Shown here: piece by piece, positions 30,777-38,465 of the stretch
Layout: every line of letters begins with the position of its first letter
Position numbering within the stretch: position 1 is the stretch's first letter
Assembly: GCF_000417875.1 (NCBI RefSeq)
Contig: NW_006920883.1
Coordinates: forward strand, 618,654 to 657,118
Direction of reading: 5' to 3'
Length of the DNA stretch: 38,465 nt
Source of the DNA: Pseudozyma flocculosa PF-1
Taxonomy: Eukaryota; Basidiomycota; Ustilaginomycetes; Ustilaginales; Ustilaginaceae
Notes under the pieces: generated by a model
Database searches by the model: none
What the model saw: only the letters and a program-made list of their open reading frames with translations
What the model was told of the DNA's origin: nothing
Program-made: the position numbers and the translations under genes

Positions 30777-30872
30777 GACAGCATGTCGTCGGTCAAGCCC
30801 GATAGCATGTCTCTGGGTCAGCTAGATAGCACGCCGTCGGTCCAACCAGTCATCACGTTGTCTCCTCAGCCA
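30777..30872 (+). repeat. 24-bp tandem repeat (three clear units plus one degenerate)
   Basis: Units at 30777-30800, 30801-30824 and 30825-30848 all begin GA(C/T)AGCA; a weaker fourth is at 30849-30872. Read in the frame of the upstream secreted protein they give DSMSSVKP, DSMSLGQL, DSTPSVQP and VITLSPQP. Confidence 0.8.
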
Positions 30873-31462
30873 GACGAGTTCGCCGGCTTGTTGTTCCTTT
30901 GTCTGATGTGATCTGGCTCAGCATGCACACCTAGCAGTGAGCCTGTCGGTGTGCATAGGTCCGCCGTGATGCCGACGGGAACGCCCAAGCGACGGCGACG
31001 CCTTCAGCCTCGGAAGGAGTGAAGAAAGTTGATCTGCCTCGGTGTGGGGTGGACCTCAGCCCTCTTGACCTGGCCTCGGCCGCCATCCCGCAAACGCTCG
31101 AGACCATGCGGGCGTCGTCGAGGCGCATCACGTCGCAGCTCGTTGCCAGCTGCCGGCCCTCCCTGCCGTTGTTGGCCGTTGCCTTCTGGTGGATCGAGCC
31201 TAGAGGCTGCACCTCGAGGGGGAAAAGAGAAAACCGAGAGGTGGGGACGGCAAGCACAGCGGCAGGGCCGGTGGCCGGTCGCCCACTCTGCTTTGTCTTC
31301 GACCGGTTGAGGCGAGGCTATGTAGGTGATGCGCCAGAAGCAAGGCAGGCGATGCGTGACCGCCGATCCGCATCTTCCCGTTGGCAGGGAGCGCAGCGTG
31401 TCGACCCGGGCCGGCACGCCAAGGCGGCTGCCTCGATCCACCTCGAAGAGTCGCGACGTAGA

Positions 31463-31469
31463 TACATAA
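31463..31469 (+). promoter_or_regulatory. TATA-like box of the second secreted-protein paralogue
   Basis: TACATAA followed by G lies 203 bp before the ATG at 31666, the same spacing as the TATAAA box of the first paralogue. It deviates from consensus at one position and so may be weaker. Confidence 0.5.
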
Positions 31470-31665
31470 GCGCAGCTTCGAGCGGCGCCCACCCCTTCTC
31501 TTGCTCTCGATCGACCATCAGTCGCTCTCTCCCCTGCGCTCTTTCGTTTACGGCATTGCGCCACAAAGCTCGCTCCTCTTACACAGCGACGCAAGACGCA
31601 AGGCTCATCCGCTCACCTGTCTTCGCGCTTCCTCGCACTCTGATCACCGAACACCTCTCCACCAG

Positions 31666-31971
31666 ATGAGGCCATCGTCCAACGTCCTGATGATGCTCAG
31701 CTTCGTGCTGCTCGCTTGCACCTCAAGCGTTCAGGGTTGGAAGTTCTTGGACGACGACGGTTCGCACTGCACGACGCCAGACAGGGACGCGGGTCCGCCG
31801 AATCCAAGCTGGTTCGGCAATCGCTGCAGCAGGGGCAAGCTGCCCGGCGAATACACGTGTCCCGGCCTCTCGCGCGACGCGAACAAGTGCGCCTGCACCA
31901 TGAGCGGCGTCGATAGCCGTTTCAGCATCCCCGACCTCGGCGACACCTGCGCCCAGGTCCATGCACATTGA
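31666..31971 (+). CDS. Small secreted cysteine-rich protein, paralogue 2 (candidate effector)
   Basis: 101 residues in one exon; start context CACCAGATG is identical to paralogue 1. Signal peptide: MRPSSN, hydrophobic VLMMLSFVLLAC, probable cleavage after VQG near residue 24. The mature protein starts WKFLDDDGSHC and keeps all six Cys of its neighbour, with YTCPGL and CAC unchanged. The loop between the second and third Cys is about five residues shorter. The identical Cys framework with strong divergence elsewhere is the usual picture for duplicated, fast-evolving effector genes. No predicted domain, membrane anchor or repeat tail. It ends shortly after the sixth Cys, which suggests the extra residues at the end of paralogue 1 are not part of the core fold. 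Confidence 0.85.
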   Translation: MRPSSNVLMMLSFVLLACTSSVQGWKFLDDDGSHCTTPDRDAGPPNPSWFGNRCSRGKLPGEYTCPGLSRDANKCACTMSGVDSRFSIPDLGDTCAQVHAH

Positions 31972-34105
31972 CTGTGGCGGTCGCGCTGATCTACATCGAC
32001 CTCTTCGAACGATGCCACAAGGAGCCGCATTGTGGTCGAGTTCTCGTCCACGATCCTGGCCTCGCTGCGCCTGTCCTGGCGTAGCACGAACGCCCGCGTT
32101 GCTTTCGCTGTTCCCCCTGTTGTGGCTCTGCTCGCCTAGCCTCGTTTTGGTCCCTTCGCTCTCCCTATCTTGCTCGCTGAAGCCTGGTGCGACAATGGAC
32201 CGCCCCCACCTTGGCACCGAAGGGGCGCTCTCTGATACGATTCCCCGTCGTCGACTTCGGTCAATCTCGCAATCACACATGAGACCGTCATATCTTTGCG
32301 AAGCAGGCTGAGGGAGCGAGGCTGCGTGAATTCCAATGTTGTCTCAAGTCGCTGCTTCTTCCCCGTCCAGCTTACCTCGACAAGGCAACAACCTCTGGGT
32401 CGCCGTCGGTGACAAAGATGGGCCTTCTGTTGGCGCTCTACCCATTTCCGAGTCCTGTGCTTTGGCCAGTGCTGCAGCGGATGTCGAGAGGCAAAGGACA
32501 TGCTTCGAGCGTACATTGGGGCTCCTGCGTCTGCAGAAGAATAGAGTTTAAGGGTGCCCGCGATACATTGCCGCATGGGGTGGGCGCCTCTATCATCATA
32601 GCTTCCAGAACGCGTGGTGGCTGTGCGATGGCCCCGAGCGGCCGTGCAGATGAGCGGAAGCGATGACAAGGCGGGTCGGCCAAGCGGGAGAAACTTGGTG
32701 TCCGCGTCGGTGACGAGTTGCCGCTAGGGAGTGCAGAAAGGACGGCTACAGCGGGGCAAGAAGCTATAACAGAGGGAGGAGACGTGCTGCTCCGACCCCT
32801 CTCTGCCCCTCATCGCCCTCTCCTTTCTGCTGGCTCGTACCAAGCAGCCCCACTCCAATCCTCCGCATCAGCGATCATCATCGTCGTCATGTCTCAACTC
32901 CTCCTCTGCAAGCAAGCAAGGTGAGTCTGGCCCGGTATCGCCCGCTCCGATGACTGCATTACAGTAGGAACAGTCGTCTCTCCTAATTTCTCGTCGTTGG
33001 GTGGCAAGAACGTAGGTGGGGGCGCGATGCTTTGCAGGTGGGTCGATGTCACTGAACGTAATGGCGAAGGGTGGGGGCCGAACGAGTGAAAGACGCAGCG
33101 AACCACCCGCCGGCGAAACAGGTCCTCGAGATTGCGCACCGGGACAAAGGAGCTTTGTTAGAGGAAGGTGGGGCAGGATTACCTGGCGGTCTAGGGATCG
33201 GGCCGTGACTGCCGCAATAGGCGCCGTTGGCGTCGTCGCTGCGCCTCTTGGCCTGGTTTGACGGACGAGAAGCGTACGTCGCCGGGTCGCCACCGCCGCC
33301 GAGTCAGCCAGCCTTATTCTCCAAGGAGACGAAGTGTCGCGGGTCTCTTTCCGCTCTACTGATACGCGGTCATCGTTCGAATGGCTGGCCGCCTTTCGGA
33401 GAGGTGGTGGGTCGTCGGTCGCGACGGCCCCACCGACCGCGATTGCGCCACAGCCGTGCTGGGCGAGGCCGGCGCTGACTTGCCGACGCGGAAGTGGCTT
33501 GACCCAAGCGGGGAATCCGGGGTAGTCGCAGCATTCCTGTGCCGGGGCGCTCCTCGAGCTGTTATTCTGTCTGTCTGGAGGGACAAGGACATTTCCCGCT
33601 TCGCCTTGCAAGGCAGCGTGCCCTGAATACGAATTCGCCCTCGTACAATAGGCTTTCTAAGGACGGGACCGGTGCAGCATGGTGGGGCGAGCTCGTTGTC
33701 ACAAGTTGTGGGTCGCATTCCGTTCAGTCCGGATGATGAAGTGCCAGCAGGCCTTGGCGCTGATGGGACCGCCGATGCCGTGCAGGCGGCCGGGTAGGGG
33801 CCCGAGAGGCTCTCTCCTCGCCCGTTTGTTCCAGAGATCTTGCGTCGAGGCCTCTGTCCTGCCGCCAACTGATGCGGCAGAAAAGAAGGATAAGAGCTGG
33901 CTCGTCGCTCGCCGTCTCCATCGTCTTCATTGCCCATTTCTTCATCCAAGGTGACCCTCGTCCAACCGCTTCACCAAGCACCCTCAGCAAACAATCAGCA
34001 GCACGGTGAGTCGGGCCGCACAGCCCTTTGTGATTCGGCGCGCGCATCCGGCTCACGATGTGCTCGACCTTGCTCGCCTTTGCCTCGCCCTCGTGACGCC
34101 GACAG
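31972..34105. other. Intergenic region within the secreted-protein cluster, with a possible gene remnant
   Basis: About 2.1 kb without a convincing complete gene. Around 32765-32930 there is a promoter-like layout: TATAAC (32765-32770), a C/T-rich stretch, an ATG at 32889 with eleven codons and then a consensus GTGAGT donor (32921). I could not find a downstream exon giving a plausible protein. The last part holds the promoter of the next secreted gene: GATAAG near 33889 and a 5'-UTR intron (34006-34105) ending at the ATG. Confidence 0.4.
34006..34105 (+). other. Predicted 5'-UTR intron of the third secreted-protein gene
   Basis: GTGAGT at 34006 and CGACAG ending at 34105 define a 100-bp intron whose acceptor directly abuts the ATG at 34106. 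This arrangement supports that start codon. Confidence 0.65.
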
Positions 34106-34456
34106 ATGAAGTTCGCAGCGCTTTCACTCACCAATGCCGTGGCACTGGTGGTGCTCGGAATGTCGGCGTCGGCCGAGCTCATCAACTTTGTCCCCCCTTA
34201 CGCCGATGTCACGCAAGTCCCCTGGTGCAAGGCCCCGGGTCCGGCTAAGCTCCCTGACGTGCTGAACTGGTACGGCTTGATCTGCCGCCGACTTTCGGTC
34301 GTCCGCGCGTACGTGTGCACCTCTGATAATAATCTTGCCACCGAGTTTCAAGATGCCTGGGAGGACTTTTGCACGGGTCATGGTGGCAAGATTTACACCC
34401 CAACCGCGAACGACCTCCCCAGCTCGTCTGGTGGAGCTGCCAAGATTCATTGGTGA
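34106..34456 (+). CDS. Small secreted protein with four cysteines (candidate effector)
   Basis: 116 residues. Signal peptide: MKFAALS, hydrophobic NAVALVVLGMSASA, cleavage expected after residue 23. The mature chain (ELINFVPPYADV...) has four Cys (PWCKAP, LICRR, YVCTS, DFCTG), enough for two disulfides, and a Gly/Ser-rich C-terminal end. It does not share the six-Cys framework of the two upstream secreted proteins, so it is a neighbour rather than a clear relative. No domain is recognised. Location beside two other small secreted cysteine-rich genes, and the same promoter style (TATA-like element plus short 5'-UTR intron), suggest a common setting such as host-induced expression; that is inference. 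Confidence 0.8.
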   Translation: MKFAALSLTNAVALVVLGMSASAELINFVPPYADVTQVPWCKAPGPAKLPDVLNWYGLICRRLSVVRAYVCTSDNNLATEFQDAWEDFCTGHGGKIYTPTANDLPSSSGGAAKIHW

Positions 34457-36090
34457 TCGCCCGGAATGGCCGTGCTTACGAGCCAAAGGCTGCCATCACA
34501 CGGGATGCGACAAGATCGACGCTGGGTCCCCGCAAGTCAGCCGGCCAGTCGCGTATGGCGTCTTGCCGACATCATCGCTATCCAGTTTCTTGGCTGTCTA
34601 TCTTGCCAGGTTTCTCTTGGTCCTCCCTTTGCGAAACGCTGTCCTCTCGCCTTGGCTCCTCATTTCCTCTCCAGACGTTCAACACCGGTAACTCTCGTCC
34701 CAACTGATAGCAGGGCTGTGCAGGGTGCGTCTGTGTGCGAGGCGAACGGCCAAGGCGCGGTAACGACCGGACAGGAGGCTGGCGCTTTTGCGGTATCGGC
34801 TCAAGGGTGGCATACGAGCCGATCAGCCCCCACACCCTCCCTTCTCCGTCGCTCACCCTCTTTCGAACGTGCACCCGTGCAAATCGATCAAACTGCTTGC
34901 TCAGCCTGAAGCTTCGGATGCTGCGGCCCCACCGGCGTTGATCGACGCTCGTGCCTTGTCTAGAGCTGTCCTTCTCGACATCGAGCTCGCCTCTCGACCA
35001 GGATTTGAACCGCGACCGTGCCTCTGCTCGCTGTCTCTTTGGCCACGAGTTGACGGTGGGTCGTCTGACGGGCGCAAGGGCTCTGCAGGCTGGTCGATGG
35101 CTCTGGAGGTGAGAAGCCCGAGCGAGACACTCTAGCGATTTGTCTGACGTGGCATGCGGTCGGTTGCTTGCCCTACGGTTGTTGGTTCAACAAGGCGGAT
35201 GACAGCTGCGGTTTGGCTCGAAGTCGAGGACGGCCTTCGACGCTCTGAAGGGCGCTGCAGTCTCGCCCCATGTCGCGGTCCCGTCTCGGCCTCTGTCGTG
35301 CCGTGAAGTCAGCCGAGCGGCGCGCGAGTACGCGTGGGTGGTGCGGGCGAAGAGCGAGTCGGTGGGATGGTCGAAGTCCGAGTCAAGGCCGTCATGAATG
35401 GCGATTCGTATCGACCGAGGCCGCCCCTCGACTCTGCGATGCGTTGAAGGTCGTCTGGGGTGGGGTGGTGGCGGTGGCGTTCGAGGATGATGTTGGCGAG
35501 CATACGAGCCAGACTGGTGTGTATCGCGGTGCGGTGCCGTAGCAAGAGTGGGTCGTTGAACGAGGGGCGGCGACGCGGAAAGACGTGGCGGCGGTGGCTT
35601 TGGTAATGCGGGGGGAGAATGGTGCTGAGGCGCGGCGAGGCGCGGCGCGGAGGAAGCCGAGGCGGTGCCGCAGAAGGTGCGAGAAGGCGCAGCCGGCCGG
35701 CCCGCTTGACGAGGCTGCCTGCCACGTTGTGCGAAATCGGGCGCGGGGCCTGGCAGCGCGGGCGCACCTCATCTAATCTCCGGTGTGCTTTGGCCTGCTT
35801 GCCTGCTTGCCTTCAACCGAAGCCACGCCGGTCAGAATAAAGCTCGCCTTTGACCCCCCCTCCCCCTCACCGCCGCCACCACCCTCCCCCGCAACCAACA
35901 CCACCACCATCCCGGCTCGACACTCAGCAGGATACCCCCCACAGGCATCGTACGTCACTCGCAAGCTCAGCCTCAGCCTCAGCTTCAGCGCTACCCTGCC
36001 CTGCCATGCACCCCGCATCCTAGACGCCCACACTCCGCCACCCGCCCAGTCCAATCGACAGTCGCACCCACGCCATAGCAATCCCTCGAC
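34457..36090. other. Intergenic region, nothing recognised
   Basis: About 1.6 kb upstream of the RING gene. Arg/Pro/Ala-rich frames on the - strand (about 35309-35772) resemble no protein I know. A TTTGAACC motif near 35005 recalls a tRNA T-loop but the stems do not pair. C-rich tracts (35855-35930) and an AATAAA (35837-35842) precede the RING gene start. Confidence 0.4.
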
Positions 36091-38448
36091 ATGGACCCCG
36101 AACACCAGGCGCAGCGTCACGAGGAGCGCCTATCGGCACGCACCGGCGTCGCACTCGAATCAGGCTCAGCATCCCCTTACCCGCCCACCCTGCGCAGAAC
36201 CATCGACCACGGTGCATCACCGCTACAGGAGTCATCCCCGCCCTCTCCCCTCGACGGCAGCGACGGCCAAGGCGGCAGCATCTCCGGGTCCTCATCTTCG
36301 GCCTCGCTCCAGGATCACTCCATGGATCTCGCCGCAGAAGAAGGTAGAGACGGACACCACCACCAGCAGCCGCAGCAGCACCACCACGCCGCCGCATCAG
36401 GCCCAGCATCGACCAGCGCAGCCGCGGCAGCACCGGCAGCCCCGCAGCAGTCGCCGTCAGACGCTGCCTCTCTGCCACAAGAGACCCCATCGCAACCAAC
36501 GCCGCCGCCGCCGCCGCACGCACCGCCGGCCGAGCAGTCGGTCGACGATGCCACGGCTGCGACAGCCCCGACCGTAGCCGACGCGGCAGAAGACCCGCCC
36601 GAAGTAGCTCCCACCACGACGACAACCTCAGCGCCATCTGCAGGCCAGGTCGACGCTCCAGCTCAGCAAGGCCGGGACGAAGCAGCTCCATCACCCGCGC
36701 AGACCGGCCTAGCACACCTGCTCACCTCGGTGCTCCACAGCATGCGCAGCATGGTACCCGGCGGCGACGCATCACAGCCGCAGCCGCAGCAGCAGCAGCC
36801 GGACGAACGACCCGCGGGCAACGCCACCTCCGGCACCACTGCATCCGAGACCGGCGCAGAAGGTACGGCGCCCCAGCAAGGGCAGGCGGCCGCACCCGGG
36901 CCCCCTCCCGTCCTCTACTTCCGCATGCCCTTCAACGGCCCCGACGGCAACCCGGCAATGCTCGCCTTCCATCCGACACCTCTGCCGCACGCACCCGCGA
37001 ATCGACAAGCGCCGGCGCAGGGACAGCAGCAGGGCCAGGCAGGTCAGCAGAACCAAGAACAAGCACAGGGTCACCCAGCAACCAACGCTACGCCGGCACC
37101 CGGCATGGAGGACACGGGGTCGATGCCGCACCCCGCTGGCCACGTCCCACGTGCGCCGCTCTTTGTCCCGCTCGGAGCATCGCCGCTCCCCTTCAGCTTC
37201 ATCTACGACGCACCCACCGCCACGGCCTGGCCCATCGCCCACGTCGTCCCAGGTGTCCCTCCGGGCGGACCTGGACCCGACGCTTCAGCGGCGGGAGGCG
37301 CAGGTGCGGCAGCAGAAGACCAGCAGCCTCGACTCGTGGCCGGCCCGCCCTTCCGCATCCTCCTCGACCTGCACTTTGTCCCGAACGGCGCGCCGCCCGA
37401 GCCGGAGCGGCCGGATCCGGAAAAGGCCAAGGCGTACGTCAAGGCTCTCGAGCGCGCCGACGCCGAGCTGCGGTCGAGGATGGCCCGGCTGCACATGGGC
37501 GAGGTCGGATCGTTTGCCGGCGGGGGCGGCAGCGATGGCGACGGCGAAGGCGATGCGCTGCTGGGCTGCGGCGTGTGCCTGGATAACTACGAGGAAGAGG
37601 ACCGCCCCGAGTGGATTGGCGGCGAGAGGAGCGAGGATGAGGCCGTGGTGGCGCTGCCGTGTCCCGGCCACCACAGCCTGCACTCTGGCTGCCTGCGCGA
37701 CTGGCTCGCCAAGACGCCGCCCAGCCAGTGGACGTGTCCCTTCTGCCGGGCCTCGCTCGACGCCGCGCACCCGACGCCAACGCTCGCCACGGCGTCGTCT
37801 GGGAGCAAGCTGGCGGGCCAAGAGGCGGCGGCAGCCTCGACCCGGACGACGCTGCGAGAGGAGGTGCGGCGGCGCGAGCGCCAGCGCGGGTGGCGGTGCG
37901 ACGCGCCCGCCTGCCTGCCGCGCTACCCGGCTCCCGTCCAGTCGACGAGCGGCGCGGATCGCCGACACGCTGCGCTCAACGACGAGACCGAGGAGATGTC
38001 GACGCGCCTGGTCGACCTCGCGCCGTGCCACCATCAGGTTCATCTCGACTGCCTGTGTACCAGCATGCGCATCGAGTCCGGCGATGTCGGGTGCGACTTC
38101 CAGGCCGACGACGAGGGGCTCGAGGACGACGGGGACATCGGCGAAGACGAAGAGGAGCAACGGAATTCGGCGGGAGGCGAAGAGGTCGAAGAGGTCGAAG
38201 AAGTCGAGGAGGAGACGACGGGCAAGTGGGTCAGCTGTCCCGCCTGCCGCAAGGAAACGTGGGCGCGCCTGCCCATCCGTCGACGTCCGCGCAGCGTCCG
38301 TCCGCAGGGGGACGGCGACGACACCAAGACGAAGGCGAACGCGGTGGCGGCGGAGGAGGGAGAGCCGTCGTCGATCAGCATCATCGCGGGGGGCGAGAGC
38401 GAGGGCGAGGGCAAGGATGAGGCAGCGCCCGCCCCCGTTTCCGCTTGA
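36091..38448 (+). CDS. RING-H2 finger protein with a second irregular RING-like zinc site (putative E3 ubiquitin ligase)
   Basis: A single frame of 785 residues. Residues 1 to about 270 are low complexity (Ser, Pro, Ala, Gln, with HHHQQPQQHHH). A more ordered Pro-rich section (about 275-440) contains VLYFRMPFNGPDGNP and PFRILLDLHFVP. A RING-H2 domain follows with C493-x2-C496, C524, H528, H531, C534 and C549-x2-C552 (GCGVCLDNY, PCPGHHSLHSGCLRDWL, WTCPFC). A second cluster, C603-x4-C608, C646, H648, H651, C654 and C716-x2-C719 (RCDAPAC, APCHHQVHLDCLC, WVSCPACRKE), has RING order but a wide first pair and an acidic 61-residue insertion before the last pair. Known: RING domains recruit E2 enzymes. 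Substrate and pathway are unknown. No membrane segment or signal peptide. The start is the first ATG in frame. Confidence 0.85.
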   Translation: MDPEHQAQRHEERLSARTGVALESGSASPYPPTLRRTIDHGASPLQESSPPSPLDGSDGQGGSISGSSSSASLQDHSMDLAAEEGRDGHHHQQPQQHHHAAASGPASTSAAAAAPAAPQQSPSDAASLPQETPSQPTPPPPPHAPPAEQSVDDATAATAPTVADAAEDPPEVAPTTTTTSAPSAGQVDAPAQQGRDEAAPSPAQTGLAHLLTSVLHSMRSMVPGGDASQPQPQQQQPDERPAGNATSGTTASETGAEGTAPQQGQAAAPGPPPVLYFRMPFNGPDGNPAMLAFHPTPLPHAPANRQAPAQGQQQGQAGQQNQEQAQGHPATNATPAPGMEDTGSMPHPAGHVPRAPLFVPLGASPLPFSFIYDAPTATAWPIAHVVPGVPPGGPGPDASAAGGAGAAAEDQQPRLVAGPPFRILLDLHFVPNGAPPEPERPDPEKAKAYVKALERADAELRSRMARLHMGEVGSFAGGGGSDGDGEGDALLGCGVCLDNYEEEDRPEWIGGERSEDEAVVALPCPGHHSLHSGCLRDWLAKTPPSQWTCPFCRASLDAAHPTPTLATASSGSKLAGQEAAAASTRTTLREEVRRRERQRGWRCDAPACLPRYPAPVQSTSGADRRHAALNDETEEMSTRLVDLAPCHHQVHLDCLCTSMRIESGDVGCDFQADDEGLEDDGDIGEDEEEQRNSAGGEEVEEVEEVEEETTGKWVSCPACRKETWARLPIRRRPRSVRPQGDGDDTKTKANAVAAEEGEPSSISIIAGGESEGEGKDEAAPAPVSA

Positions 38449-38465
38449 AACAACAAGGACAACCC

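Larger units (their letters stand above)
30696..31665. promoter_or_regulatory. Region between the two secreted-protein paralogues
   Basis: It contains the in-frame open stretch after the first gene's stop (30696-30911) with 24-bp tandem repeats, then about 750 bp including the promoter of the second paralogue. The TATA-like TACATAA at 31463-31469 is 203 bp before the second ATG. No other gene was recognised on either strand. Confidence 0.5.

Noticed and set aside
32868..33611. 247-residue open frame on the - strand
   Set aside because: No signal peptide, domain or conserved-looking segment; composition is that of random translation.
34995..35030. tRNA-like T-loop (GGTTCAAATCC on the - strand)
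   Set aside because: The flanking bases do not form a T-stem, no acceptor stem pairs at tRNA distance, and no anticodon arm is visible.
35309..35772. Two overlapping - strand frames upstream of the RING gene
   Set aside because: Ser/Arg/Pro-rich products with no motif; neither frame has splice signals or start context that favours it.

Overview
The window is a compact, GC-rich, intron-containing fungal genome segment. Introns are short with GTGAGT, GTGCGT or GTACGT donors. The proteins are rich in Ser, Ala, Gln and Gly low-complexity tracts, and several small secreted cysteine-rich proteins are present. This fits a basidiomycete, most likely Ustilaginomycotina (smut-type fungi and relatives); the genus cannot be named from sequence alone. 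There is one 253-base assembly gap (19385-19637).

Layout. Positions 1-3129 (-) hold the N-terminal part of an Atg14-type subunit of the autophagy PI3-kinase complex, cut by the window edge. A divergent intergenic region leads to RBX1 (3920-4860, +, six exons). Convergent to it lies ELP2 (5121-9597, -), the WD40 subunit of Elongator. It carries a complete phosphopantetheine adenylyltransferase (PPAT, Cab4-like) in frame inside the WD40 region. A 427-bp divergent promoter separates ELP2 from ATE1 (10025-12326, +, six exons), the arginyl-tRNA-protein transferase. ATE1 converges on SEM1/DSS1 (12529-13224, -, three exons). A gene-poor stretch follows, with a secreted protein (15331-16126, +) and a small disordered protein (16775-17419, +).

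Next come a large Vnx1/CAX-type vacuolar cation/H+ exchanger (18531-24078, -, interrupted by the gap) and an unrecognised 1139-residue protein (25415-28834, -). From about 30 to 34.5 kb lies a cluster of small secreted cysteine-rich proteins. Two are tandem paralogues (30369-30695 and 31666-31971) and one is unrelated (34106-34456). The last gene is a RING-H2 protein with a second, irregular RING-like zinc site (36091-38448, +).

RBX1, ATE1, SEM1 and the RING protein all belong to ubiquitin-proteasome biology, but nothing shows co-regulation. The most unusual observation is the PPAT enzyme nested inside Elp2. PPAT makes dephospho-CoA, and the catalytic Elongator subunit Elp3 consumes acetyl-CoA, so the fusion could couple CoA synthesis to wobble-uridine modification of tRNA. 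The second is the young paralogue pair of secreted proteins. Each has a TATA-like box exactly 203 bp before its start, and the first is followed, in frame after its stop, by an octapeptide-repeat reading frame.
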